Shown one piece after another: positions 48,001 to 58,439 of a DNA stretch of 64,000 nt (position 1 is the first letter of the stretch; each line of letters opens with the position of its first letter). The DNA lies in NCBI RefSeq assembly GCF_910596095.1, contig NC_056537.1, positions 3,696,574-3,760,573 of the forward strand. Direction: 5' to 3'. The DNA is from Thunnus maccoyii (lineage: Eukaryota > Chordata > Actinopteri > Scombriformes > Scombridae). The position numbers and the translations under genes are program-made. A model generated the notes under the pieces. It was not told the DNA's origin. It worked only from the letters and a program-made list of their open reading frames with translations, and did no database searches.

Positions 48001-51000
48001 AGCCTGCATCACGGCCGACTTCTGGCTACATCAACAAACTATGAAACAAACTGTAGTAGTAGGATTTCACTACTTGTCGTTATTTAATCAAAATGTGCAT
48101 TTCTCAAATAGATTAGTTACATGTTCAAGCTGAAATCCAGCCTGAAATATTAAGACTGAGAATCTGAGAGCAGACAATGCAAACAACACATGGAAAAACC
48201 TTAGCAACAACCTTAGCAACAAAACTACATAACGGATGGCCGTTTATGGGCATGTGTGATGGTCTGATGTCAGCTCGTTGACAAAGTACAAAAAAACTTT
48301 GTAAACAAAGCGTTTAGGGCAGGTTAAAGCCCTGACTTTTGACTTGCAGGGAGCATTTTCTACATGTGTTAATCTTAAGTTTTGGAACTTTTACCATTTT
48401 TAGCATAGATATCCGATATAATAGAATATAAATAACAGAAAATCACAAAAAGCATAATATGGCCCCTTTAAATTTAAAGGGTTGGTTCACCCAAATGACT
48501 AAAGACAAAAATATTCCCTTCCCTTTTCCTCTAGTTTTCCAGGTTTCCAAATATCGGTTTACATTTTTAACAAGGCAAGCAACACCTCAGTATCTCATTC
48601 GCTCCCTCATTAAAGGCGGAATGCACCAGATTTTAGTAGGTTTCATGTTTCATCCTGGACAGCCACTGTTTGCATGTAAGCTAACATAACAGCCACTGTT
48701 TCCTGAGTGAGCGAGTGACCTGAAATAGTGAATATTTTGTCAGACACTGATTCCAGTTCCACCCCAAAATGAATGCTGATCTCAGCCTGACCACTCCTAG
48801 GACTCCTCTGTGTCTGTGATGATATTAATCATGTCAACCTTTACATATATATCTGCCTTTACTCTCAAAAGAATATGAAATTCCTCCCACATCACCTCTA
48901 TAGTAACTGAGGCTCATTTTGTATGTTTCAGGTCTACAGGAGCGTGTTGATCTCAGGGAGGAAGAGGTGTCACTCTGGCAGCAACGACTCCAACAAACAG
49001 AACTCACCTCCTCACAGCAGCCAGGATACAGGTATGAAAACCGAAAGCACCTTTGCAGACCTTTATATATATATATACAAAAAGAAACAGTCCTCCATAG
49101 ATTTATCTTTGCACTCCTGTTATGTTATCAGACTCATGATGGACAGTTTTTAAGAAAAAAAGGATGAAATGCGATACAGAAGAACCAGAGATACCAGACC
49201 GTCTTTTTTATTCCACACATTCTTCATCCTTGTCAAAAACCTGGTGCCTACATTACCCACAATGCAACAGAGATTTGGGTGTGTTATGCTATTAGCAGCT
49301 AATGTATCCTGGAGCTGCTGGCCTGCAGCGGAGATGAAGAGCGGGCTACAGAAGTCTGGTAACAGCACTTCTTTCTCACTGCACACCCCCAGATTTCTTT
49401 ACATTTTCAAACTTGTAGTCTGCCCCGACAGATGCTGACTCAAGTGATGTCATCAATGACATAATCAGCCCCCTCTGAAGACACAAAAGGCTTTACATGA
49501 CTTTTTACACACATAGAACACCCGGAAACACACGCTGAGGTGGAAAATAGCTGCAGTTCATCTTTAAGTTCCAATAATCACAATTTTTAAATCAAACACC
49601 AAATCAAATGACTCTGTGTAATGTTAAATCTGTCCCTTGTACTGACAAACCCACAAATAATTTGCTTTTCAGCCTCTTTCGGTCTCTAGTTTTGGTTTTG
49701 CAGCACATTTCCTGTCTGGTTCAGTCTCAGCTGACAGCAAACAGCAGACAGACAACATTAGAGACTAGCTGGTGAAGAAAGTGGAACATCAAGCAGATAA
49801 AGAGCCTGATATGTTTCTCAGGAGTCCAAACCACAACTGAAAAGGAGAACACCTGAAAACATAAAAAACAAATAAAGCTTTTTTCTGCACTTATGTGGAC
49901 ATCTTATTCACTGTCGTCTTCTTTGTCGTTAACATCATAATCTCCTCCCAGCAGGTGGAGACAACAGCCCAGTTCCTATTCGCTCCAGCAGCACCTTGCC
50001 CGCCCCCCAGCCTGGCAGTGCCCCCTCCACACCCAACAAGAACTCCTCCTCCTCCTCCTCCTCCTCCTCCTCCTCCAACATGGGTGACGGTGAGGAGGAG
50101 CGAGGAGACCTAATTCACTTCTACAACAACGTTTACATCAAACAGATGAGACACTTTGCTCTCCGATACTCTCCGAGGTCACCCTCCGCAGGGGTACGTA
50201 CTCTTATATTAACACTCATAGTGAGAGCATATAGCTAATGCTCTCATCTATAATCTCTTAACATCTGTGAACTAGTTTTTTTATTTATTTACCTGGGCTT
50301 TGTTTACCCGTAACGATCAATCATAGAAATTAAGAGTGCTTGATATGAGTTTTTCTACAAACACTCAATGCAATATAAAGAGAGAAATATGACACAAATA
50401 CCTACAAACAGCTACAATAGAGTAGAATATAATAGAATAAGTAGTAAAATATAACTATGTCTGTATGCTACTATATTACTATGATAATATGGTGTACAAT
50501 ATAACATGATGATATATTAAACCATAGTGTAGTATAGCATAATATAGAATATAATAAAATATTAAGTGTCCAATATGAAAATACTTTTATAGTAAAGATG
50601 ATTTCCTCACTGTAAAAGAAAAACTTTCTTACATCGTGTCAGAGGTTTGATTCCTTCTGGGGTCATTATGTGAAAAATACAAACATTCATGGTACTGAAA
50701 TAAGCAGTAAAACACATTAGAAACATTAGAAATGAAACATGAAACACTTAATGAATAATTCTTTGCGTGTTTGTGCGCAGGTGGAGACCCCCCCTCTATG
50801 TCCGTACCCCACCCTGAGGACCGGCTCTCCCCGCCGGATGCTTCTGTCCAGCAAACACTCCATTTACATCTCACCGCACAAGACGAGCTCCGCCCCCACG
50901 CCGACAACCCCCCGAGACAAGATTTACTACTACATCTGCAGCAGCCCCCCCAACGTGAGACACACACAGTACACTACACATACTGCTCTGCTTTACAGTA

Positions 51001-52106
51001 TTTTCATGGAATAACTGCAATAGTTCTGATCACAGCAATATTTAAAATGGCAAAATTTTTGCTGCAAATTTTTCACCATTGACCAATACAGTTGTGAAGT
51101 GGGAGGGGCCGCTGCTACTGGAAGTGTATTTCCCCATTTCTGTATCACCATTTCAAATTTTTCTTTAAACAATCACCTCAATGTTACTGAACATAGAAAC
51201 TGAGGACTCTCCCAGATAATGTAACGATCCTACAGGATTATATTATGACCGTCAGTTTCAATTATTTCAATTTCGTTGTCTGTGATTTTGGTGGACAGCT
51301 AAGAATACTACAATACCCATGAGCCTCGGTCGCCGTCGTTACGGAGATGGAGTCAGTGCTGAATTCATCCAGAATTGAACCAAAATTTAAAAGTGAACTA
51401 ATTTAATCTGCAGATTGTAAAATCCGTTTCCTGAACATCGTAATCTTTAGCTTCCACTCGCTGTTAAGGCGCACATCACAGAATTTTAAGCTTGGTAAAC
51501 TGATTGGATATTTCTTGCTGAAATGCACCTTGGGAGCCGTAGTTGACTTCTTGCCCAACATTTTTATGTCCACAGGTTTATAGGTTCAACTTAAGATATT
51601 TTCTAACTTAGTTGTTCATCTTTTGTTCTGATGATTTAACTGGGAGAGATCCAAGATGTAGAAGAGAGAGAACTGTAAGTCACATAACGTTGACTATAAG
51701 GAAAATAAATGTCCAACTAGCCTGGGAGTTGTAGTCCACCGAGCATCACGCAGATTAATTTCTCTTTGGGTAGAAAACAATGCCACATACTGGTTTAGCC
51801 CTGAGCAGAATGGTTTCCAACAAGTTGCTTTATTTCTAAATAATGAAAATGTCCAAATATAAGCTATCATGAAATGATCATTTTGTTGTTTGTAAACATG
51901 AGAACCTGCTCTGACCTCTGTGACCTCTGACCCCTCAGCGTCTCCAGGAGATCAACAGCATGATCCGGACCGGAGAGACTCCCACCAGGAAGCGCAGCAT
52001 GCCTCTGGAGGACGACACGTCACCCAAGAGGGTTTGTCCCGACAACCACTCCGCCCTGCTGCGCCGGCTACAGGACGTCGCCAACGACCGCAGCTCCTCC
52101 CACTGA
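26549..52106 (+). CDS. rbl2: Retinoblastoma-like protein 2 (p130), complete
   Basis: Twenty-two exons, all with GT-AG junctions and compatible phases, give 1085 residues (human p130 is about 1139). Exons: 26549-26686, 29677-29807, 32649-32849, 33283-33347, 35059-35187, 38278-38438, 38949-39013, 39877-40048, 40208-40371, 40473-40585, 40664-40767, 42095-42232, 42693-42857, 43033-43141, 43737-44009, 45156-45355, 46563-46739, 46836-46907, 48932-49031, 49955-50193, 50781-50954, 51939-52106. p130 binds E2F4/5 and MuvB (DREAM) in the nucleus and represses cell-cycle genes in quiescence; CDK phosphorylation releases it. It is p130 rather than p107 by HLMDRHLDQLLMCA-type pocket B (MMDRHLDQLLMCAVYVMAKV), GNFPMISDDLVNSYHLLLCA and the C-terminus NHSALLRRLQDVANDR. 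The start is the first ATG of an acidic MSDEDDF N-terminus; human has a longer proline-rich leader. Confidence 0.97.
27215..27600 (+). repeat. Dispersed teleost repeat (GGTTTCCAACC family), intron 1
   Basis: Near-identical to 5290-5600 over the core. Copies also lie at 59040-59300 (inverted). Intronic. Confidence 0.7.
27627..28115 (+). repeat. Duplicate of the rbl2 upstream segment, in intron 1
   Basis: Aligns with 25700-26195: first the right arm of the fold-back MITE (27627-27813), then about 300 bp of unique-looking DNA, including TCAATACTTCTTCCACTGCT, TTCAGAAAAGGAAGCTGTA and AACAACCGGAAGTCGTAGTA. The ACCGGAAGT ETS-type site is at 28083-28091, matching 26162-26170 upstream. Same orientation, with exon 1 lying between the copies. 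Confidence 0.8.
28120..28350 (+). repeat. Dispersed repeat end (TTGGGAACCACTG)
   Basis: Contains AGATTTATCTGCTGACCCTTT, shared with 5700-5730, and AGGTTGGGAACCACTGG. Probably the distal part of the 5290 family. Confidence 0.5.
28353..28446 (+). repeat. 47-bp tandem duplication
   Basis: Two exact 47-bp units in tandem, each starting ACTTTTACTGCAATACTTTA, with a third partial start at 28447. It lies within DNA of the ACTTTTACTTGAGTA repeat type. Confidence 0.85.
28974..29458. mobile_element. Dispersed teleost element (GATGGAAGAAGTACTCAGATC)
   Basis: Left end CAGTGATGGAAGAAGTACTC and right end GTAAATGTACTCAGTTACTT are typical ends of a very common teleost non-autonomous element. A second full copy is at 58948-59413 and a fragment at 52737-52790. 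Confidence 0.65.
29874..30571. mobile_element. hAT-like MITE (CTAGG...CCCTAG), rbl2 intron 2
   Basis: Left end CTAGGAATGTGTGATATGACG with a GATATATACGATAG stretch, and right end CATACCCCCAGCCCTAG. This is the common teleost CTAGGGCTGGGCGATATG-type element. About 700 bp and no transposase. Confidence 0.65.
30717..31011. mobile_element. hAT-type MITE (AGGGCTGCAAC family), rbl2 intron 2
   Basis: Diverged full-length copy. Left end AAAACTGCAAATACCAATTA (a mutated form of the family terminus) and right end TTGTTGCAGCTCTA. Confidence 0.7.
31020..32648. other. Rest of rbl2 intron 2
   Basis: Intronic. The 141-codon frame at 31354-31779 has no recognisable features or conservation signal, so it is not called a gene. 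Confidence 0.4.
34215..34560 (+). repeat. Dispersed repeat, copy in rbl2 intron 4
   Basis: Shares GTTATGCTAGTAGCGGCTAA, CCTGGAGCTGCT, GCGGGCTACA, GATGCTGA and a CATCATCAG/CATCAG tail with 49185-49575. An inverted fragment lies at 3455-3565. Confidence 0.65.
35188..38277. other. rbl2 intron 5
   Basis: Intronic DNA of 3.1 kb. It holds a shortened fold-back MITE (36921-37285) and an A-rich run near 37872. Frames at 35342, 36473 and 36651 are unsupported. Confidence 0.45.
36921..37285. mobile_element. Fold-back MITE, deleted copy
   Basis: Carries AAAATGTGCTTTCAATGTAA at the left, the central GGATATCTGACACATTTACA segment, and the right arm up to GACCCGTCC. The outer left arm and parts of the centre are missing. 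Confidence 0.75.
38540..38730. mobile_element. Fold-back MITE, single arm
   Basis: Right-arm fragment: GACTGTGTGGACACACTGTG, GTATGAACAGGAGGAATGAT, CACACTTGAAAAATTGTAAA. Lies in rbl2 intron 6, beginning about 100 bp after exon 6. Confidence 0.75.
38855..38879. repeat. (CA)n microsatellite
   Basis: About 12 CA units, 70 bp upstream of rbl2 exon 7. Confidence 0.85.
39170..39790. repeat. Degenerate (TCTAC)n minisatellite, rbl2 intron 7
   Basis: About 600 bp of imperfect TCTACTCTACT and TTTACTC units, strongly pyrimidine-biased on the coding strand. It ends about 85 bp before exon 8. It is the dominant sequence of the intron. Confidence 0.9.
40208..42857 (+). CDS. rbl2: rbl2 exons 9-13: pocket A
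   Basis: Starts with the CDK-site-bearing TPLTGRKYVQENSLASPV linker (exon 9). Then come the cyclin-fold A helices: MFELFSQHYEG (exon 10), YFHLAEALYYRILESIIERE (exon 11), ILEQDIFHRSLLACCLEIV (exon 12) and VVKHLNQVEEQVLESLAW (exon 13). Pocket A packs on pocket B to bind the E2F transactivation segment. Exons 12 (46 codons) and 13 (55 codons) are phase 0 at both ends, so skipping either would keep the frame. Residue Cys opens exon 12 where human p130 has Gly (DLSGILEQD). Confidence 0.93.
42038..42087 (+). repeat. (GT)25 tract at the rbl2 exon 12 acceptor
   Basis: Twenty-five perfect GT units end seven bases before exon 12; the remaining intron is CTTACAG. The tract therefore occupies the position of the polypyrimidine tract. 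Confidence 0.97.
43033..45355 (+). CDS. rbl2: rbl2 exons 14-16: p130 spacer
   Basis: The low-complexity spacer between pockets A and B. Exon 15 carries TTLLDRYSSPPTGAARRRLF, the region matching the CDK-inhibitory, cyclin-binding segment of p107/p130 (RRRLF as an RxL motif). It then carries QTVVTMATATVTANNGQTVT. Exon 16 carries IANESGGITFIPVQVSVTGQ and ends with GSLSLFFRK. Exons are strongly GC-rich. Confidence 0.92.
44050..44580. mobile_element. Fold-back MITE, copy in rbl2 intron 15
   Basis: Both arms present: GAACAGCAGTCAGGTCCCCA at the left and GTTTTAAGACAAACTTGAAA at the right. The centre is in the opposite orientation to copy 1 (GCAGCTCAACAGGGAAACAC). It starts about 40 bp after the exon 15 donor. 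Confidence 0.85.
44585..45108 (+). mobile_element. 5'-truncated LINE 3' end (Rex1/CR1-like)
   Basis: A plus-strand frame reads SLHWLPIRCRIQ-type sequence (LFTGSLLRVG in a shifted frame), SLILTRRALHGQAPAYVADL and HPYSSARSRRS. This is the C-terminal reverse-transcriptase tail typical of teleost Rex1-like LINEs, with frameshifts. It is followed by AAAGCACTTTGTGACTAATG and an AATAAATTTGAATTG-type 3' end. Only the last 0.5 kb is present, as expected for incomplete reverse transcription. Confidence 0.7.
45470..46317. mobile_element. Long MITE (TTTAAAGGTAGAGTCAG ends), rbl2 intron 16
   Basis: Left end TTTAAAGGTAGAGTCAGTCA and right end TTGCTGACTCTACCTTTAA form an inverted repeat. The interior (45500-46290) has no transposase; its 151-codon open frame is not protein-like. 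This is a common teleost element. Confidence 0.75.
46563..52106 (+). CDS. rbl2: rbl2 exons 17-22: pocket B and C-terminus
   Basis: Exon 17 is the highly conserved VYHLASVRLRDLCAKLDISS plus ELMMDRHLDQLLMCAVYVMA, part of the LxCxE-binding half. Exon 18 is VTKEDKSFQNIMKCYRSQPQ. Exons 19-20 carry the p130-type insert with Ser-Pro sites and an 11-residue Ser run (from a TCC microsatellite, 50045-50077), then GDLIHFYNNVYIKQM. Exon 21 carries RTGSPRRMLLSS and SIYISPHKTSS with CDK sites. Exon 22 ends INSMIRTGETPTRKR and NHSALLRRLQDVANDRSSSH. Confidence 0.94.
47399..47770. mobile_element. MITE (GTGTGTAAGATTTAGTGGCA), rbl2 intron 18
   Basis: Left end AAAGGACCAGTGTGTAAGAT plus TTAGTGGCATCTAGTGG. Right end AGATGCCACTAAATTCTACA and CACTGCACCTTTAA. 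Terminal inverted repeat of about 35 bp; a common teleost family. Confidence 0.85.
47859..48471. mobile_element. MITE, full copy of the 2529/10140 family
   Basis: Left end TTTAAAGAGAAAATATCATG and right end AAAAAGCATAATATGGCCCC followed by TTTAAA. About 610 bp, in rbl2 intron 18. It is directly followed by another common repeat start (AAAGGGTTGGTTCACCCAAA, 48476 to about 48895). Confidence 0.65.
49185..49575 (+). repeat. Dispersed repeat, copy in rbl2 intron 19
   Basis: Sister of 34215-34560 (GTTATGCTATTAGCAGCTAA, AGCGGGCTACA, AACACACGCTGAGGTGGAAA). Confidence 0.65.
50045..50077 (+). repeat. rbl2: (TCC)n coding microsatellite in rbl2 exon 20
   Basis: About eleven TCC codons in frame, encoding a Ser run in the insert between pocket B halves. 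Human p130 has a mixed Ser/Pro/Thr sequence here. Confidence 0.95.
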
Positions 52107-53144
52107 GTCACACACACACACATACACACACACACACGCACACACACACACACACACACAGAATACCACAATATCACCATAGTTACACCAACCGCATCAT
52201 CATAATATGACATCAACGAACTTCATACACTGTCACAGTCTCATTTTATCCGGTAAGAGATCAGACTTTTTAGGAGCATTTTGGTCACTTTCAATGATAT
52301 TTTTAATTAACTTTAAATAATAAATCTAATCGAGGAGTCAGATTACACATTCATGCTATTCTGACTGACAGAAAACATGGTTTATCCTTTGCTTTGTGTC
52401 TGAAAGTTTCCTGCCACATCATTCGTAGCTCTCAGTTCTGGTTGGTTCATTCAAAATGACCTGATAAACACTGTAAATAACCAGTCAGCTAGTTGACAGA
52501 AACATTGTTAGGATACAGTCGCAGCCAGTGTTTGATGTTATCATGTTGCAGAGCAAAAAATGCCATTATAAAGTTCAGGAAATTAGAGACAAATTAAAAT
52601 TAAAAATAGTACTTTAGAACATCTGATCCCGCTGACAAAGAAATGTACTTTTTCTAATGCAAGAAAATAGAATATAAAGAATTTGGGAGGCAGAATTACA
52701 GTTCAAGATGGATCTAATATCTTCTGCACACAATCAGGGGTGGAAAGTAACTAAATACATTTACTGAAGTATTATACTTAAGTTTGTAGCTGACTGGACG
52801 GTTGTTTCTTGTGTGTTCTGGCTGATAAAAAGTTCCTTTATTGTTGTTCTTTTGTTTGTTGCTGCAGGACACCGAGACTCAGCTGTTATTTCAATACCAG
52901 CTTTTACATGAGAGTTTACAGTATACAGTTTAGTATGAAATTAGCCTTGTAAATGACCAAAATACTCCTAAAAATCAGATCAGGTGTCAAAAAATTTTTC
53001 TCATGTTCATACATGTTTCCAAACATTTTAGTTTAACTCAAACAAAGAAAACAACAAACGAGGAGTCTGAACTCCTGCAGCTCTGATATTCTTTTTAAGT
53101 TTGAACTCGTCAATGAGAGAGTGGTGATCAATCAGTCATCAAGT

Positions 53145-53835
53145 CAAGTTAAATTTTATTTATACAGCACCAAATCACAACAGAAGTTATCTCATGACAC
53201 TTTTCACACAGAGCAGGTGAAGAACGAACTCTTTAATTTACCAACATTCCCCTATAAACTTTAACAGGAAGACACCTTGAGCAGAACCGGGCTCTAGGTG
53301 GGCGGCCATCTGCCTTGAGAGAGAAAGAGGGAGGGGAGGGAGGGGAGAGAGAGACACAGAGAAGCACAGCAACAACAATAATAACAATAGCAACAATAAT
53401 AATAATAGAAATATGACTAATTATAATAACAGCGATAGCAGTGGGAGTCAAGCAGGACCACAGCAGCAGGCGGTCCCCGACCACGATCCAGGGACACCTG
53501 CGAGACGAGAAAGCACAAGAACATCAAGCTAGTAACATGCATTAATGGGACATGAATGTGTACATATGGAGAGGAGGAGAGAGCAGCTCAGTGCATCATG
53601 GGAAGTCTCCCAGCAGTCTAGGCCTATATCAGCTGGTCTAAGGCGAGCCTGGTCGGCCCTTAGTAGAAGCTTTATCAAAAAGGAAAGTTTTAAGCCGACT
53701 CTGAGACGTAGAGAGGGTGTCTGCCCCTCGGACCCAAACTGGAAGATGGTTCCACAGGAGAGGAACCTGATAGCTGAAGGCTCTGCCTCCCATTCTGCTT
53801 TTAGAGACTCTAGGAACCACAAGTGAGCCTGCATT
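53145..53835. repeat. High-copy teleost repeat in the rbl2 3' region
   Basis: Begins AGTTAAATTTTATTTATACA with CACCAAATCACAACAG. It continues with GTGCATCATGGGAAGTCTCC and CAGTCTAGGCCTATATCAGC, and ends with AACCTGATAGCTGAAGGCTC and GACTCTAGGAACCACAAG. I recognise this as an abundant dispersed sequence of teleost genomes. Frames across it are not genes. Confidence 0.8.
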
Positions 53836-54159
53836 CTGGGAGTCAAACCAGTTGTATGAACAGTAAACATCATCGACGTCATCGTTAGTGTTTCATTCGC
53901 TGCCGTGTTGTTGCTTTCTGCTCTGAGGAGGAACTGAACTCATCTCAGTGTTTCTGTGTGTAAAACTCTTCATTCCATCCACATTTATTCTCTCATACAT
54001 GAATGTATTTTTATTAATATTATTATTATTATTTTATACTAGAAGTTTCTGACTGAAGCGTCGGTGTGATGAAGTAGCAGCAGTTTTCTGATCGCTGGAT
54101 CACAGCAGTGTTTTCATTCTGCACCAGCTTTTGATGCTGTGTTTTACGTTCGGTTTGTG

Positions 54160-54174
54160 TGTCTGTGTGTGTGT

Positions 54175-54210
<36 letters not shown>
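54160..54210. repeat. (TG)n microsatellite
   Basis: Interrupted TG run within the rbl2 3' region. Confidence 0.85.
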
Positions 54211-54213
<3 letters not shown>

Positions 54214-54823
54214 TTTTTAAACTCTATTCTCTGAAAGTTATTTACTGATATTTTCATTAGACAACTCCATGTTTTCTATGATACTAATAACTAAAAAAAA
54301 ATATGATTTAATTCTCTCTGTCTTATTTACCCGTTAGCTGACAGGAAACAAGAGAGTTTCATTTAAATCCATCATGAATATTTCTGCCTGATCTTTGTGA
54401 TTCATCATTAAAAGTGATCAAATTTGTCAGTTAACAGGCTCAGTATTGATTATGGCTTCTGTGATGTTTAATTGTGATTCTTATTGTCACACCAGCAGAT
54501 ACTTTTGCTGTCACATTTTTCAAATCTCTTTATTTAAATGAAACTCTTTTATATCCATGTTAAATGTACAGTACATCCTTTTGTTCTCATGTATTTTAAC
54601 CCAAACAAACTGGTATCACTGATCATCTTTTAACTAACTTTGTCATGATGAGAAAAGTGTAAATATTTGTAAAAAAAAAAAAAAAAAAGAGAGAAAAGAA
54701 AACTTATTTTATCGAGGGCGGTGTAACTTAAGTGCCTTTATTTTTTACTTCTGAAATCTGTTTGTTTACATCCAGTAAATTTGACTTTATGAGCTTTTCT
54801 TGATTGTAAAACAACTCTGATGT

Positions 54824-54829
54824 AATAAA
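54824..54829 (+). terminator. rbl2: rbl2 distal polyadenylation signal
   Basis: AATAAA followed about 25 bases later by a TG-rich stretch (GTTGAGTCTGTGTGTCACC), the usual downstream element. Confidence 0.6.
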
Positions 54830-54859
54830 ATGAGTAAAAACTGACCTGGTTGAGTCTGT

Positions 54860-57800
54860 GTGTCACCACCAGATGGTGCTGCTGGTTACAACTGTGAAAG
54901 AATGAATATAAAGGGTTCAGGAAAATGAGACATGCAGATTTCTCCTTATGTTTATTTCACAAAGACAGTATGTCTGCAGTTTATTATTAATACATTTTAT
55001 TAGAATAATATACTGAAATACACTACATTAGAGTTCATCATTTCTTCTCTCTTGTCATTAAACATACAGGTTTGCACAATGAAGTGCAGTTTTAGCTCCG
55101 TCCATGTTACACACAGAAAATTAATAAATATTAAAATGTTAAATTAGAATAAAACAAACAATAAAACACTTTCATATGCTGTTTATGAGATCAGAGTTAA
55201 TCAACTGAACTGAATTTTTGTGTTTTTACAAGATTATACATATTTTTGCTTTAAATGAGAAATAAACATGCAGAAAAGTAAAATTTTTGCATACTAACAA
55301 ATATATATATTTTTAAAAAACACAGAATATACAAAGAATGAGAAATAACCTGTAATATCTTTAATTAATTAATTAAAAAATTATGAATTAAATAAAAAGT
55401 TAATAAAATTACCAACCTGACAATTTGATTAATCATCTATAGTAATGGATCATAAATCAATACATATATATATTAATAAATATGGACATTTCAATATGGA
55501 AGATTTAAAATGCCTACATGAAAACAAATCAAGAAATAAAGTGAAATACAATACACACTGTTACTGGAATTTCTTTTCCATGTGTGCATTTACTGTGTCA
55601 TAATGAAAATGAATGAAACATGTTAAAAGGACAATAATTCAGCTCTGTTTTCTTTTATTAGTTCAGTTATTAAAAACAAAAGGCTAAATAATTGTCATTT
55701 AACAGACTTCACTTTATTTTCTTATGAAACACAACAACATTTCGGAAATGTGAAATGCCACTGTGTTTTCTGAAATGTTGTGTTTTGCACCTCAGGGCCA
55801 CCATACAATATTGCTTAAATTCATGACACTGAAAATGAAAGCTATCCAATAACTCATCAAAACATCCTCAAAACATTTTATGAATCTAATTATTCATTAA
55901 TTTATCCATCATTTACTGACAGCATAATTATATTTAACTAATTATTAACTGGTACACAGGTACAAAACAAGACAGTCTAGTTTTTGTAGTTTATGATACA
56001 AGAATGTTTAATTCAATAGCTTTCCCTTTTATTCCCAAAAGGTACAAAAATGTCTGTTTTTGTGATCAGTCATTTATTTAATGAAATGAGAAGTATTGGG
56101 CTCTTTTTTGTGTTTATGTTGTCATTCTTCCTATATGCTTAATTTAATTATAAGGTTTATTTTATAATGAACTGTAAGTGAAACAGCTGCAAGATGGATT
56201 TTGCTCTCAGCAGAGGCGTCGGTCTGAGGCGTTTCTCAGCTGTTTGGATGAAATCAGCAGCAGTGACTCACATTTTCTGTTAAGCATATAATTGTCCTGC
56301 ATTACTCATCTGTCTCTGTTAACTTGGACACAATAGACTCGACAGTGTCGACACCTCACCGCTCTTCTCTGTGAGAATCATTATCATTATAAAAACAGAG
56401 ACTGCTCTCGTTCTGCTGGTTGATCTTTGAGTTTATGTTTATTCTAAACTGCGGACGTTGTTACTCTGAATCATGCAGCTCAGTGCTGTGACTAAAAATG
56501 TCAAAGTTTATAGAGAAGCGGCTGAAAGCTGCAGAGCTGCATCAGTTTAATCTCTAAACATCCGGCAAATTAATTTACCCTCATCTCAAATCGACTGACT
56601 CTCACAGTCGCTCCTATGATGTCACACTAAACACAACTTCACATCATATAATTTATCATTTATCAGTAAATTACTGTTATTGTACAGTGCATATTTAGTA
56701 AATATTAGAGTTAAGTTATGGTCCTATCTTTAGTCCTGTTATGGACGGAACAGGATGCAGGTTTGTTACTTAGTTTTGTAAAAAAGCTTTGTTTATATGA
56801 AAAAAAAGACAAAGCAAAAGTGATTAATAATTAAATTGAGATGTCAACAAAACTCAATACTCAAAGTAACTGAGTAACTTTAAGTCCAACAAAATTTTGT
56901 CTCCTACAGCAACATAGCTGCTCTGTTAATTAGTTGTCCTGTTTTCTCCTTTGAGAAAAAAAATCACAAACCAAAAGGGAAAAATTTATATTTTCAATTC
57001 TTTGGTTTCATGATGGCACCCCCTAGTTTTACATTATTTCCATTAAAGAGTCCTTATTTCAATACAGCAAATACAGCAAATCAAATCTTGCATGAAGTGA
57101 TACATGTCGTTCTGTCATCGGCAGAGCAGACGGTCACACTGAGCCTGATTGCATCCTGCTACACAACACAAGAGCCACAGACTGTGAACAACAACCCACA
57201 TTAGCTTTCCTGCTAAAGTCTCCTTCTTAGCTAACTAACAAACATGAACACGTGTCTTGTCCTGCAGCTTAGCTTGTCAAATGAGCCGCCAAACAAACAT
57301 TTATCGGGGAAAAATGCACCACTGATGTCAGTTAGCAGGCAAGATAGCCAATAAACTACTCAGCTGGAGTACATTAAACAGCATGTAAACATACCTACAG
57401 ATGTCACTTCGGACCTGTTAGATGCTGGTTTGGTCATAGCAGTCGCCGATTACTGCCAATAGGGGTGCCAGATAAATTATGTCACTAAATGTCCAAAAAT
57501 GATAGTAAACTTATTGCAAAATCAAATTGTGTTGGTTGTTTGAGTATGAAAAGGTCAAATTGAAGTGAAAGTGACGGTGAGTGAAAAGAGTTTATCTGTC
57601 GACACTTTTGTAATGAAATGTAACAAGGAAGTGGACACACTTCTATGTCTATATGTTCTGTTGGATTGTGCCTTGATACTTATTGCCTTTTTTGCAAAGA
57701 GGTGCTAAAGAATGACCTCTACAGTCCCAGAATCCCTACAATTGTCTGTTCAGGGATAAATCTGTCACGCCACCTGTGACTTTCTTTATTCTTTGTTGTC

Positions 57801-58430
57801 ATTGAAACAGGTGAAGAAACTTTCTTCCTCCAGATCATTCACTCATTCTGACTGAAACCTCAGATGTTATATCACACTTCAGAAGACAGGAAGCAGAGTT
57901 TAGTTGACTGAACAGACGACCCTCAGTGTTGACATGACTCAGTGTTGTGGTTTCGGCCACTGTAGAGTGTTGCTAAGGCCCCCGAGGGGTCTGAGCTGCT
58001 AAGAAGTCTCATATCTAATGACAGTGTGTCCTTTTCTGAAGAGTGCGTGAGAACACCTGGATGACTTCACACACACACCTGAGACAGTTCCCGTCATACA
58101 GAGATGTATTTGTGTATTTGAAGAATGAATCAGAGACCATCTGTCAGACTGTTATCGTGCTGTTGATTCACATGACTTTGCATAAGAGGAGGTGAGTGAA
58201 GCCCTCACCTGTAAAGTAAAAACTCTCAGGTTAAATATTAAGATATAAACTTTAACCAATTCCTTCGTGGTGTTCAATAAAAATACTGAACTGGGAATGT
58301 TGACATTAAAGATGCTTTGGAGGATAAATAATCTTCACTTCTGTAGTATGACAGTAAATAAAGAGTGGAAGATTTTTTTGGTGGAATATAAGCATGTTAG
58401 ATAATCTGGTCTAAAAGAAATTTGGTAGCA
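54860..58430. other. Intergenic AT-rich spacer
   Basis: No gene is supported. Very AT-rich to about 56150, then more balanced. 57880-58210 is free of the repeat families seen elsewhere in the window and is a candidate regulatory segment for the downstream sall gene. The frame at 57010-57204 is unsupported. Confidence 0.45.
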
Positions 58431-58439
58431 CTTTATCTC

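Larger units (their letters stand above)
52107..54850 (+). other. rbl2: rbl2 3' untranslated region
   Basis: Starts with a (CA)n tract (52111-52160) directly after the TGA at 52104-52106. Contains an early AATAAA at 52319-52324 and a dispersed repeat (53145-53835). Ends at a consensus AATAAA at 54824-54829. The stretch 53900-54840 looks like genuine 3' UTR (T-rich, with a TG tract and an A run near 54670). The length is inferred from the signals. Confidence 0.55.

Noticed and set aside
53529-53882. Overlapping open frames in both directions in the rbl2 3' region, resembling predicted proteins.
   Set aside because: They lie in a high-copy teleost repeat that often yields spurious protein predictions.
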